A stretch of 64,000 nucleotides of DNA, from the NCBI GenBank assembly GCA_963650385.1, contig CAVJLL010000009.1, positions 5,465-69,464 of the forward strand, in the 5' to 3' direction. Positions within the stretch are counted from its first letter, which is position 1; the number at the start of each line of letters is the position of its first letter. The DNA comes from CAG-791 sp963650385 (lineage in GTDB: Bacteria; Bacillota; Clostridia; Lachnospirales; Lachnospiraceae). The notes under the pieces are model-generated. The model had not been told where the DNA came from and searched no databases. It saw nothing but the letters and a program-made list of their open reading frames with translations. A program made the translations under genes and the position numbers. This document shows positions 23,789 to 32,675 of the stretch, piece after piece.

Positions 23789-25462
23789 ATGTCGGATGAA
23801 TATACTAATGAGAACATGAATGCCGGAGCAAATAATACCTCTGGCACAGCCGGGCAGACCGGAAACGGAAGCTACAGCTACAGTACAGGCAATAATAACA
23901 GCGGTGAAGGCTATCACAGCGCATATTCCACCGGTTATCAGTCAAACGGCGGCGGATATGCCGGCGGCACCGGAAACGGACACGGCGGCAAAAAGCACGG
24001 CGGAGGCGGCAAGATTGCTCTTGCAGTGATCGTTGCAGCGGCTGTCGGACTGGCCGGAGGGTACGGCGCTGCGCAGACCACGCGCCAGTCTCAGAGCGCG
24101 TCGACAGAAGAGTCGGAGGAAGAAAGCACTAAGGCAGAGGAGACGACGCAGGAGGCAGCGGCAGACACCAGCGAGGAAACGAGCGAGGCGAGCGGCGAGA
24201 GCTCAACCGGCGATTCCTTGAAGACTTCAAAGAGTACGGCAGTGGTGACGGATGTGACCCAGGTCGTAGAGGACGTGATGCCTTCCGTTGTTTCGGTGTA
24301 CAACAACTTCACCCAGACAACGCAGGACTTCTTCGGACAGACCTACGCGCAGGAGGGAACCTCCACAGGAACCGGATTCATCATTGCAGAGGATGAGGAC
24401 AACGACGAGCTTCTGATCGCCACCAACAATCACGTGGTAGACGGAGCGGACAGCCTGGAGGTGCAGTTCATCGATGAGAGCACTGCAGAGGCGAACATCA
24501 AGGGAACCGATTCCAGCAATGATCTGGCAGTCATTGCGGTGAAGCTCAGCGATATTGACAGCGATACGCTGAGCCAGATCGAGGTTGCAACGCTCGGCAG
24601 CTCGGATGATCTTAAGATCGGCGAGCCGGTGGTTGCCATCGGAAATGCTCTTGGCTACGGACAGTCGGTTACAACCGGTGTTGTCAGTGCACTGAACCGC
24701 GAGATGACAGTGGAGTCGGTTACCGGTACCTTTATTCAGACCGATGCAGCCATCAACCCCGGCAATTCGGGCGGACCGCTGGTGGATCTGAACGGCAACG
24801 TCATCGGCATTAACTCCAGTAAGATCGGCGGAGATACGGTAGACAGCATGGGCTTTGCCATTCCGATCAGCCGCGCCGTGCCGATCATCCAGGATCTGAT
24901 GAATCAGAAGACCAAGACAACGGTTGATGAGGACAAGAGAGGGTATCTGGGCATCAGCGGCGTCAGCGTTACTAGCCAGGTGGCGAGTGCATACAGCATG
25001 CCGGAAGGCGTGTACGTTGCACAGATCATCGAGGGCGGCGCAGCAGAGAGCTCCGATATGCAGAAGGGTGATATCATCACTGCACTGGAGGGCAGCACGG
25101 TAACCGATATGGAAGAGCTCCAGAAACAGCTTTCCTATTATGAGTCCGGTGAAACCGTGACCATTACGGTGCAGCGCGCAGACGGCTCCGGCGAGTATTC
25201 GGAGAAGAAGATCGACGTGACGCTCGGCGACAAGTCGACACTGAGCAGCTACGAGGAAAGCCAGAAGCAGCAGAAGAGCAGCGGCAGACACTCCTACGGC
25301 TACAGCAACGGCAGCAAGTCCGAGGATTCCGGGGATGCAGAGCAGAGCGAGGAGGGCAGCAAGGACAGCGCGGAGGCAAGCACAGAGCAGGGTTCTGACA
25401 GCCAGGAATCCGGCAGCCAGTACTACTCCTTCCCCTTCGGGGATCTGTTCGGCAGGAACTGA
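23789..25462 (+). CDS. htrA: HtrA/DegP-like membrane-anchored serine protease with PDZ domain
   Basis: Quality-control protease of the cell envelope. A Gly/Asn/Ser/Tyr-rich cytoplasmic N-terminus (about residues 1-75), a membrane anchor (KIALAVIVAAAVGLAGGYGA), an acidic linker of E/S/T residues, then the trypsin fold with His in NNHVVDGADS (about 214), Asp in SNDLAVIAV (about 243) and Ser in NPGNSGGPL (about 326). One PDZ domain (about 383-485) begins RGYLGISG. A Ser/Glu/Gln-rich tail of about 65 residues ends the protein. AAAGGAGG lies eight bases before the ATG. 557 residues, longer than usual because of both low-complexity ends. Confidence 0.94.
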   Translation: MSDEYTNENMNAGANNTSGTAGQTGNGSYSYSTGNNNSGEGYHSAYSTGYQSNGGGYAGGTGNGHGGKKHGGGGKIALAVIVAAAVGLAGGYGAAQTTRQSQSASTEESEEESTKAEETTQEAAADTSEETSEASGESSTGDSLKTSKSTAVVTDVTQVVEDVMPSVVSVYNNFTQTTQDFFGQTYAQEGTSTGTGFIIAEDEDNDELLIATNNHVVDGADSLEVQFIDESTAEANIKGTDSSNDLAVIAVKLSDIDSDTLSQIEVATLGSSDDLKIGEPVVAIGNALGYGQSVTTGVVSALNREMTVESVTGTFIQTDAAINPGNSGGPLVDLNGNVIGINSSKIGGDTVDSMGFAIPISRAVPIIQDLMNQKTKTTVDEDKRGYLGISGVSVTSQVASAYSMPEGVYVAQIIEGGAAESSDMQKGDIITALEGSTVTDMEELQKQLSYYESGETVTITVQRADGSGEYSEKKIDVTLGDKSTLSSYEESQKQQKSSGRHSYGYSNGSKSEDSGDAEQSEEGSKDSAEASTEQGSDSQESGSQYYSFPFGDLFGRN

Positions 25463-25496
25463 TGCGGCAGCGGTTTTGCAAAAGAGTTCTTAAAAG

Positions 25497-25536
25497 AGAA
25501 AAAGAGAGAACGGAGGAATCCGTTCTCTCTTTTTCT
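25497..25536 (+). terminator. Bidirectional rho-independent terminator
   Basis: AGAAAAAGAGAGAACGGA, loop GGAA, then the complementary TCCGTTCTCTCTTTTTCT. It separates the convergent htrA and hexapeptide acyltransferase genes. Confidence 0.9.
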
Positions 25537-25545
25537 TGCTTCTTC

Positions 25546-26064
25546 TTATATTTCTCTTGCGGGAACGCCGACAAGATGCGCGCCCCTGGTAAGGCAGCTG
25601 TGGTTGACGACAGCATTGGCGCCGACCATGATGTCATCCGCCAGCTCAATGTCGCCGAACACCTTGGCGCCGGGGCCCAGATACACGTTGCTGCCGATTC
25701 TGGGCGGCCGTCCGCCGTTTGCGCCGACGCAGACCCCCGGATGGATGCGTGCGCCGGGACCGATGGAGCTTCCTGCGTTGATGATCACCGGTCCCAGGTG
25801 AGCGATGGAAAAGCCCTCGCCCAGAACATTCATGGGAATGGATAAGGCATACCGGGTCTGAATCCGCAGGAGGCGAAAGAGCCGAAAGTGCCGGTTCCAG
25901 GCACGTGTGTTGAAGGCATATTCCGCCAGCCGCAGAGCGCGGGCATGGCAGTACAGAATTTTATTCTCTGTAAGATAAAACGGAAGCCGGTAATACCAGC
26001 GGTATTCATATACCTTCGCCTCCAGCGCCAATACGCGCTGCAGCTCCTCTTTGGTTGTGATCAT
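25546..26064 (-). CDS. Hexapeptide-repeat acyltransferase (serine acetyltransferase-like)
   Basis: 172 residues. The N-terminal 85 residues are helical and rich in Arg/Tyr. From about residue 85 a left-handed beta helix begins: GEGFSIAHLGPVIINAGSSIGPGARIHPGVCVGANG, then IGSNVYLGPGAKVFGDIELADDIMVGANAVV. The catalytic histidine is likely H in IAHLG. It resembles CysE and the acyltransferases (EpsH/WbbJ types) of polysaccharide loci. Cysteine genes are not nearby, so an O-acetylation role on a sugar is as likely as serine acetylation. Single-gene unit. Confidence 0.75.
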   Translation of the reverse strand: MITTKEELQRVLALEAKVYEYRWYYRLPFYLTENKILYCHARALRLAEYAFNTRAWNRHFRLFRLLRIQTRYALSIPMNVLGEGFSIAHLGPVIINAGSSIGPGARIHPGVCVGANGGRPPRIGSNVYLGPGAKVFGDIELADDIMVGANAVVNHSCLTRGAHLVGVPAREI

Positions 26065-26541
26065 TGCAGTGACTCCTTTTTAGTTACCATTACCTCAACA
26101 ATCATATGATAACAAAAACCTCTTCACAAATCCCTCACAGAATCCCCATAGTTCAAACACAGTTTGTTCACAGGTGCCCGGTATGATAAGAAACATCAGA
26201 TGAAGCAAAGAGCATCTGATGACACACACAACGCTTTTTCTTTTTCATAACGGGCTGCAGCCTTGTTGCAGCCCCTCCCCCAACAAAACGTGCCGCTTGA
26301 AGTCATCACTCCCTCCCTCATACGTGTCGGGCGGCCTTTCCGATATCAGCATCTGTTCTGCACTGCGCAGGGCAGGTGCTTTCGTTTGCCCTTTTTTGCG
26401 GGGGATGTTCACCCACGCGGCAATGTTGTACACTGAGCAGGACGAATAGTGAAGGAGAACGCTGATTCCGGTGTTTCCCGCGGCGGATCTGCGCTGCACA
26501 GCAGACATAAAAACGGGATCCGTCAGCAGCAGGAGGAAGAT
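26065..26541. other. 477-base non-coding gap with two hairpins
   Basis: No gene supported. It contains a 9-bp inverted repeat CATCAGATG/CATCTGATG (26194-26202 and 26213-26221) followed by a pyrimidine-rich stretch, and a GGGCTGCA/TGCAGCCC hairpin (26252-26259 and 26267-26274). Short open frames here have no ribosome site or recognisable composition. The promoter of the adenylation gene is probably in this gap, but I see no convincing pair of hexamers. Confidence 0.5.
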
Positions 26542-28182
26542 GTGAGCATATATACGAAGAACGTTTTGGAGCTTTTGGAGCAGTCAGCGGAGAAATTTCC
26601 GGATCGCCCGGCCTTTGGGGATCCGCAGAAGGACATTACCTTTTCAGAGCTTTTGCAGAAGGCAAGAGCAGTCGGAGAGCTCCTGTCGAAGGATATGGCG
26701 CCGGAGAGTCCGGCGGCCTTTTATCTGGAAAAGTCGGTGGACGCCGTGATCGCGATGTTCGGTGTTGTCTATGCCGGCGGCTTTTACAGCTTTATCGATG
26801 TGCGGCAGCCGGCAGCCCGGGCACAGAAGGTTGCGGATGTCCTGCAGCCGGCGGTTTTTATTACGGATGAGGCGAATGAGGAGCGTGCAGCGCAGATTGC
26901 CTGCGGCGGCAGGAAAATCCTGCTGAAGGAGCTTCTGAAGCAGGCGGAGGAATTCGCGGTGGGAGGCTCTGCAGACCGCAGTGCGGGTGCAGCGGCCGGT
27001 GAGGCTTCGTCAGAAGGGTCCTCTGGAAATGCTCGGAACGAAGAGGCAGCCGGACTTTCGGGGACACTGGCCGGGATTCGCAGCCGGATGACGGACAAGG
27101 CGCCCTTGTATGTGAATTTTACAAGCGGATCCACCGGCATTCCGAAGGGCGTTGCGGTGTGCCATCGGAGCGTCATTGAATTCATGGCGCATTTCGTGCC
27201 GCTCTTTTCCGTCACGGAGCAGGACGTTATGGGCAATCAGGCACCGTTTGATTTCGACGTGTCGGTGAAGGACATCTACAGCGGCCTTGCTGCGGGAGCC
27301 AAGGTTCAGATCATTCCACGGGAATATTTCAGCAATCCGACGCAGCTGATGGATTACCTTTGTGAGAAGAAGACAACGGTTCTGATCTGGGCGGTCAGCG
27401 CCATGTGCTTTGTATCGATCATGAATGCACTGGATTACCGGACGCCGGACACCATTCGTGCGGTTGGGTTCTCCGGTGAGGTGATGCCCATCAAGCAGCT
27501 GAATATATGGCGCAGGTACCTGCCGGATGCGATGTATGTCAATCTGTACGGGCCGACCGAGATCACCTGCAACTGCACCTATTTTGTATTGGATCCGCAC
27601 AGAGAATATGCGCTGGATGAGGTGATTCCTGCGGGTAAGGCCTTCGGAAATGAGAAGGTGTTCCTCCTGGATGATGCCGACTGTCTGGTTCCGCAGACGG
27701 ATACGAAGAGAGAAGGCGAAATCTGCGTGGGAGGAACCTGTGTTGCGCTGGGCTACTACAAGGATGCGGAGCGGACGGCGGCTGCCTTTGTGCAGAATCC
27801 GCTGAATCCGTTTTATCCGGAGAGAATCTATAGGACCGGCGATATCGGACGCTACGATGCAGAAGGGAATCTGATCTATGTATCCCGAAAGGATTTCCAG
27901 ATCAAGCATCTGGGGCACCGCATCGAGCTGGGCGAGGTGGAGGCGGATGCCATGGCGAGGGACGGCGTGAGCCGCGCCTGCTGCATTTACGATGCGGTGA
28001 AAAAACGCCTGATCCTCTTTTATACGGGAGAACGGGACCGCAAGGACCTGGAGCGGGAGCTAAAGGAGGTGCTGCCTCCCTTTATGGTGCCCAACAAAAC
28101 GCTGCAGCTGGCAGATATGCCGCTGAACAAAAACGGAAAGATTGACCGGCACGCGCTGGAGGATATTTACCATGACAGATGA
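26542..28182 (+). CDS. Amino-acid adenylating enzyme (DltA-like AMP-binding ligase)
   Basis: Likely activates a carboxylate, probably an amino acid, as an AMP ester and loads it on the carrier protein encoded two genes downstream. 546 residues from GTG 26542 (AGGAGG five bases upstream). Core motifs: YVNFTSGSTGIPKGVAV (about 188-204), LYGPTEITCNC, YRTGDIGRYDAEG and a C-terminal NKNGKIDRHAL with the A10 lysine. An Ala/Ser/Gly-rich insertion lies at about residues 145-170. It resembles DltA and stand-alone NRPS A domains. The substrate cannot be read with confidence. It overlaps the decarboxylase gene by 11 bases. Confidence 0.85.
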   Translation: MSIYTKNVLELLEQSAEKFPDRPAFGDPQKDITFSELLQKARAVGELLSKDMAPESPAAFYLEKSVDAVIAMFGVVYAGGFYSFIDVRQPAARAQKVADVLQPAVFITDEANEERAAQIACGGRKILLKELLKQAEEFAVGGSADRSAGAAAGEASSEGSSGNARNEEAAGLSGTLAGIRSRMTDKAPLYVNFTSGSTGIPKGVAVCHRSVIEFMAHFVPLFSVTEQDVMGNQAPFDFDVSVKDIYSGLAAGAKVQIIPREYFSNPTQLMDYLCEKKTTVLIWAVSAMCFVSIMNALDYRTPDTIRAVGFSGEVMPIKQLNIWRRYLPDAMYVNLYGPTEITCNCTYFVLDPHREYALDEVIPAGKAFGNEKVFLLDDADCLVPQTDTKREGEICVGGTCVALGYYKDAERTAAAFVQNPLNPFYPERIYRTGDIGRYDAEGNLIYVSRKDFQIKHLGHRIELGEVEADAMARDGVSRACCIYDAVKKRLILFYTGERDRKDLERELKEVLPPFMVPNKTLQLADMPLNKNGKIDRHALEDIYHDR

Positions 28183-29431
28183 GATGCTGCGCTTTATTGC
28201 ACGGGAATACGGAACGCCGACCTTTGTCTTCGATATCGGGGCGCTGAAGGAGCGCCTTGCCGCCATCCGCGGAATCTTCGGACCGAAGGTGAAGCTGTGC
28301 TACTCCATTAAGGCCAATCCGTTCCTGATTCCGGCGGCACTGGAGGAGGCAGACTGTCTGGAGGTCTGCAGTCCGGGAGAGCTGGCGATCTGCGAGAAAC
28401 TCGGCGCGGACATGGAAAGAGTGGTGTACTCCGGCGTCAACAAGGAGCCGTGGGATGTCGAGCGCGCGGTCATTGCGGATAAGGTTGGGATCTGTACGGC
28501 GGAATCCCTTCGTCACGTTCATCTTCTGGAAAAGGCCGGAGAAAAGGCCGGGTGCAGAGTTCCCGTGCTCCTTCGCCTGAACAGCGGCGCACAGTTCGGT
28601 ATGTCCAGGGAGGACCTTCTGCAGGTGATCCGGGAAAGAGAGAGTTACCCGCATCTGTCGCTGGAGGGCATTCATTATTTTGCAGGGACGCAGCGCAAAA
28701 ACAGGGAGCTCCATCAGCAGAAGGAGGAGCTGCAGATGCTGCGGTCTCTTTTTGCCGAGGTGAAGGAGAGCGAGGGCTTTTGCCTGCGGCGGCTGGAGTA
28801 CGGCCCGGGACTGCCGGTTCCGCTGTTTGCAGACGGGGATTATTCCGATACGCTGGCACCGGCAAGGGAGCTGTCGGAAGCGCTGCAGGAGGCGGCAGAG
28901 TGGGCGGAGCTCACGGTGGAGGCCGGCCGGTTTTACGCGGCGGAGTGCGGCTTCTACCTGACAAAGGTTGTGGACAGCAAGTGCGTGGGAGACAAACGGT
29001 ACTGCATTGCAGACGGCGGGATCAACCATGTGAATTACCTGGGACAGATCATGGGAATGAAGGAGCCGGTGATCCGGCATTTCCGCGGAAACGGTGATCC
29101 GGACGCCCTGCCGGGGACGGTGGACTACCGGAGAATACCGGATACGGAGGAGGCGGGAGAGCCTCTGGAGGACTGGACGATCTGCGGGAGCCTGTGCACG
29201 ACCAACGATGACCTGGTGCGGACGCGGCATATGGCGGAGCCGAGGCCGGGAGATATTCTGGTATTTGAGAATCTGGGAGCATATTCTGTAACGGAGGGAA
29301 TCTACCTGTTCCTCAGTAGAAAAATGCCCCGGATTGTGTTATATAATGATATTTCGGATATTTGTCTGGCAAGGGACTTTGTCGACACCGATCCGATCAA
29401 TACACCGGCGCTGCATCTGCCCGGGAGGTGA
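28172..29431 (+). CDS. PLP-dependent decarboxylase, alanine racemase fold (DapDC/ODC/BtrK-like)
   Basis: 419 residues. YSIKANPF (about residues 43-50) carries the PLP lysine; GIHYFAGTQRKN, EYGPGLPVP and EAGRFYAAECG follow the order of meso-diaminopimelate/ornithine decarboxylases, and CGSLCTTNDDL with FENLGAYS provides the second active-site face. It is not the housekeeping LysA on context: it sits between an adenylating enzyme and a carrier protein. In butirosin synthesis a related enzyme, BtrK, decarboxylates a carrier-bound glutamate, and that is the best model here. The reading is inference. GGAGG lies ten bases before ATG 28172. Confidence 0.82.
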   Translation: MTDEMLRFIAREYGTPTFVFDIGALKERLAAIRGIFGPKVKLCYSIKANPFLIPAALEEADCLEVCSPGELAICEKLGADMERVVYSGVNKEPWDVERAVIADKVGICTAESLRHVHLLEKAGEKAGCRVPVLLRLNSGAQFGMSREDLLQVIRERESYPHLSLEGIHYFAGTQRKNRELHQQKEELQMLRSLFAEVKESEGFCLRRLEYGPGLPVPLFADGDYSDTLAPARELSEALQEAAEWAELTVEAGRFYAAECGFYLTKVVDSKCVGDKRYCIADGGINHVNYLGQIMGMKEPVIRHFRGNGDPDALPGTVDYRRIPDTEEAGEPLEDWTICGSLCTTNDDLVRTRHMAEPRPGDILVFENLGAYSVTEGIYLFLSRKMPRIVLYNDISDICLARDFVDTDPINTPALHLPGR

Positions 29432-29524
29432 GCTCCCGCAGGAAATGGTCTGTGCCGGTTTATCTGCCCTGAGCTGGAGGGGTAACTTACGTGAGAACAG
29501 CCGGCTGCGGCCAAGGAGGAAGTA

Positions 29525-29752
29525 ATGGAAGAACTGATTGCACTGCTGAAGGATGTCAATGACGACGTGGATTTTGAGAACTGCACGACACTGATCGATG
29601 ATGGAATTCTGGATTCCTTCGATATTCTGCAGATTATCAGCGCACTGAATGATGAATATGATATTTCAATTCCGGCAGGTGAGATTGTGCCGAAGAACTT
29701 CAACAGCGCAAAGGCGCTGTATGAGATGGTGCAGAGACTGCAGGAGGCATAA
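29525..29752 (+). CDS. Acyl carrier protein (DltC-like)
   Basis: 75 residues, acidic, four-helix pattern. DDGILDSFDILQIISAL contains the DSF motif whose serine takes the phosphopantetheine arm. It closes the adenylase-decarboxylase-carrier set, 93 bases after the decarboxylase, with AAGGAGG before the ATG. It differs from fatty-acid AcpP (which has DSLD) and is closer to DltC-like carriers. Function: holds the activated amino acid during or after decarboxylation, by inference. Confidence 0.88.
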   Translation: MEELIALLKDVNDDVDFENCTTLIDDGILDSFDILQIISALNDEYDISIPAGEIVPKNFNSAKALYEMVQRLQEA

Positions 29753-29813
29753 AGCCGCATCAGCAGAGGAGATCGAATAGGGCCTGTTCATGCGGGCCGG
29801 GGAGTCAGATTTT

Positions 29814-32483
29814 ATGAAGGAACTGTCAAAAACATACGATCCGAAGGCCATTGAGGATCGGATCTACGAGAACTGGGAAGAGAAGAAGTATTTTCACGCG
29901 GAGGTCGACCATTCGAAGCTTCCGTTTACCATTGTAATCCCGCCGCCGAACATCACAGGACAGCTGCACATGGGGCATGCCCTGGATCAGACCATGCAGG
30001 ATATCATCATCCGCTTTAAGAGAATGCAGGGCTACAATGCATTGTGGCAGCCGGGAACGGACCATGCCTCCATCGCAACGGAGGTGAAGGTCATCAATGA
30101 GCTCAAGAAAAAGGGCATCACAAAGGCAGATCTGGGCCGTGAGGGCTTTCTGGAGAAGTGCTGGGAGTGGCGTGAAGAGTATGGCCGCCGCATCGTGACA
30201 CAGCTCAAGAAGCTGGGCTCCTCATGCGACTGGGACCGTGAGCGCTTCACCATGGACGAGGGGTGCAACCGTGCGGTTACAGAGACCTTTGTCAAGATGC
30301 ATCAGAAGGGCTGGATCTATAAGGGCAACCGCATCATCAACTGGTGCCCGGTATGCCAGACCTCGATTTCGGATGCAGAGGTGGAGTATAAGGAGCAGCA
30401 CAGCCATTTCTGGCACATCAAGTACCCGCTGATCGAGGAGGACGGCAGCGTCAGCAAAACACACTTCCTGGAGTTCGCGACCACGCGTCCGGAGACCATG
30501 CTGGGCGATACCGCGGTTGCCGTAAACCCGGAGGACGAGCGCTATAAGGATCTGATCGGCAGGAGCGTCATGCTCCCGATCGTGAACCGCCCGATCCCGA
30601 TTGTAGGGGACGAGCATGCAGATCCGGAAGCCGGCACCGGCGTTGTGAAGATTACACCGGCACACGACCCGAACGACTTTGAGGTCGGAAAGCGGCATGA
30701 CCTTCCGGTGATCAACATCCTGAACGACGACGCTACGATCAATGAGAACGGCGGCAAATACCAGGGAATGGACCGCTACGCGGCCCGCGATGCCATCGTG
30801 AAGGAACTGGATGACATGGGACTTCTGGTGGAGATCGAGGATCTGACCCACAATGTAGGAACCCATGACCGGTGCGGCACAACGGTAGAGCCGATGGTCA
30901 AGGAGCAGTGGTTCGTGAAGATGGACCAGCTGATCAAGCCGGCGGTGAAGGCAGTAGAGGACGGCGAAATCCAGCTCATCCCCAAGAGCATGGAGAAGAC
31001 CTATTATAACTGGACGAACAACATCAAGGACTGGTGCATTTCCCGTCAGCTCTGGTGGGGACACCGGATTCCGGCGTGGTACTGCGATGACTGCGGTGAG
31101 ACGATTGTTGACACGACTGCACCGCACAAGTGCCCGAAGTGCGGCTCGGAGAAGCTTCATCAGGATCCGGATACACTGGACACCTGGTTCTCCTCTGCGC
31201 TGTGGCCCTTTGAGACTCTGGGCTGGCCGGAGGAAACCGAGGACCTTAAGTATTTCTATCCTACGGATGTGCTCGTAACCGGATACGACATCATCTTCTT
31301 CTGGGTCATCCGCATGATCTTCTCCGGATATGAGCAGATGGGAGAGCGGCCGTTCAAGACCGTTCTGTTCCACGGCCTGGTGCGGGACTCCCAGGGCAGG
31401 AAGATGTCCAAGTCCCTCGGAAACGGCATCGATCCTCTGGAAATCATCGACAAGTACGGCGCTGATGCACTCCGCCTGACGCTGATTACCGGCAATGCAC
31501 CCGGCAATGACATGCGCTTTTATATCGAGCGCGTGGAGAACAGCCGGAACTTTGCCAATAAGATCTGGAATGCGACCCGCTTTATCATGATGAACGTGGA
31601 AGAGGGTCAGGAGGCAGATGCCGCTGTGATGCCGGAGCACCTGCAGCCGGAGGACCAGTGGATTCTCTCCCGCTTCAACAGCATTGTCCGTGACGTCACA
31701 GAGAACATGGAGAAGTTCGAGCTGGGCATTGCGGTGCAGAAGGTCTATGACTTCATCTGGGGCGAATTCTGCGACTGGTACATCGAGATGGTGAAGCCCC
31801 GCCTGTACCGCACGGACGATGCGGCAGGCAAGGAGGCAGCACTCTGGACGCTGCAGACGGTTCTGATCGGCAGCTTGAAGCTCCTGCATCCGTTTATGCC
31901 GTTCATCACGGAAGAGATCTTTACAACGGTGCAGACCAAGGAGCCTTCGATCATGGTCTCCTCCTGGCCGAAGTGGAGAGAGGACTTCTCTTTCCCGGAG
32001 CAGGAAAAGGACATTGAGATGATCAAGGACGCCGTTTCCGGCATCCGCAAGATGCGCAGCGACCGGAATGTGGCACCTTCCCGCAAGTCGAAGGTGTACG
32101 TGGTTTCGGACAATGACAAGACGCTGGAGGTGTTCCGCAAGGATCAGCTCTTCTTCGAAACGCTCGCATATGCAAACGAGGTGGTTCTGCAGAAGGACCA
32201 GACAGGCATTCCGGAGGGAGCGGTATCGGTGATCGAGCCGTTCGCCACCTTCTTTATTCCGATGCAGGATCTGATGGATATTGCGGCGGAGATTGAGCGG
32301 CTGACAAAAGAGATGGCACGGCTGTCCGGCGAGCTGACACGCTCGGAGAAAATGCTCTCCAATGAGAAGTTCCTTGCCAAGGCACCGCAGTCAAAGATTG
32401 ACGAAGAGAAGGAAAAACAGGAGAATTACCGCCTCCAGTATGCATCGGTGGATGCCATGCTGCAGCAGCTGAAGACGCTTTGA
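29814..32483 (+). CDS. valS: Valine--tRNA ligase
   Basis: Class I synthetase, 889 residues. PPPNITGQLHMGHAL (HMGH near residue 57), the CP1 editing domain with TTRPETMLGDTAVAVNP, GHRIPAWYC, a zinc-type pair CPKCGSEKLHQDPDTLDTWFSS, KMSKS as GRKMSKSLGNG near residue 529, and a C-terminal coiled coil with leucine/glutamate repeats. ATG 29814 is preferred to the in-frame start eight codons earlier; GGGGAG is upstream. No T-box leader is visible in the short gap behind the carrier protein gene. Confidence 0.96.
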   Translation: MKELSKTYDPKAIEDRIYENWEEKKYFHAEVDHSKLPFTIVIPPPNITGQLHMGHALDQTMQDIIIRFKRMQGYNALWQPGTDHASIATEVKVINELKKKGITKADLGREGFLEKCWEWREEYGRRIVTQLKKLGSSCDWDRERFTMDEGCNRAVTETFVKMHQKGWIYKGNRIINWCPVCQTSISDAEVEYKEQHSHFWHIKYPLIEEDGSVSKTHFLEFATTRPETMLGDTAVAVNPEDERYKDLIGRSVMLPIVNRPIPIVGDEHADPEAGTGVVKITPAHDPNDFEVGKRHDLPVINILNDDATINENGGKYQGMDRYAARDAIVKELDDMGLLVEIEDLTHNVGTHDRCGTTVEPMVKEQWFVKMDQLIKPAVKAVEDGEIQLIPKSMEKTYYNWTNNIKDWCISRQLWWGHRIPAWYCDDCGETIVDTTAPHKCPKCGSEKLHQDPDTLDTWFSSALWPFETLGWPEETEDLKYFYPTDVLVTGYDIIFFWVIRMIFSGYEQMGERPFKTVLFHGLVRDSQGRKMSKSLGNGIDPLEIIDKYGADALRLTLITGNAPGNDMRFYIERVENSRNFANKIWNATRFIMMNVEEGQEADAAVMPEHLQPEDQWILSRFNSIVRDVTENMEKFELGIAVQKVYDFIWGEFCDWYIEMVKPRLYRTDDAAGKEAALWTLQTVLIGSLKLLHPFMPFITEEIFTTVQTKEPSIMVSSWPKWREDFSFPEQEKDIEMIKDAVSGIRKMRSDRNVAPSRKSKVYVVSDNDKTLEVFRKDQLFFETLAYANEVVLQKDQTGIPEGAVSVIEPFATFFIPMQDLMDIAAEIERLTKEMARLSGELTRSEKMLSNEKFLAKAPQSKIDEEKEKQENYRLQYASVDAMLQQLKTL

Positions 32484-32496
32484 CGGGAGCAGGGCG

Positions 32497-32673
32497 ATGA
32501 TTAATTTTGATGAAGAAATCAAGAAATTCCATCCGAGTCTGGAAATCAACGATGTCGAGAATGCCATTTACAACCAGGACATGAAGGACATGGTTGATGT
32601 GATGCTCAAGATGACGAAGGACGGTGTGTACGGAGCGGAGAGCTCTCCGGCTCATGCGATGAGGATGATGTAG
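32497..32673 (+). CDS. Small protein of unknown function (58 aa)
   Basis: MINFDEEIKKFHPSLEINDV at the start, then a Met/Asp/Lys-rich helical stretch ending AHAMRMM. GGGAGC lies before the ATG, and it fills the 190-base gap between valS and the zinc-ribbon/TPR gene with three bases to the latter, so it is likely translated. No family recognised; its tight link to the TPR gene suggests a shared role. Confidence 0.6.
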   Translation: MINFDEEIKKFHPSLEINDVENAIYNQDMKDMVDVMLKMTKDGVYGAESSPAHAMRMM

Positions 32674-32675
32674 GC

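Noticed and set aside
26219..26508. Short open frames on both strands in the gap before the adenylation gene
   Set aside because: Both lack ribosome sites and have non-protein-like composition; the region is better read as non-coding.
30222..31889. A 555-codon minus-strand open frame in valS
   Set aside because: Shadow of valS, no ribosome site or conserved motif.
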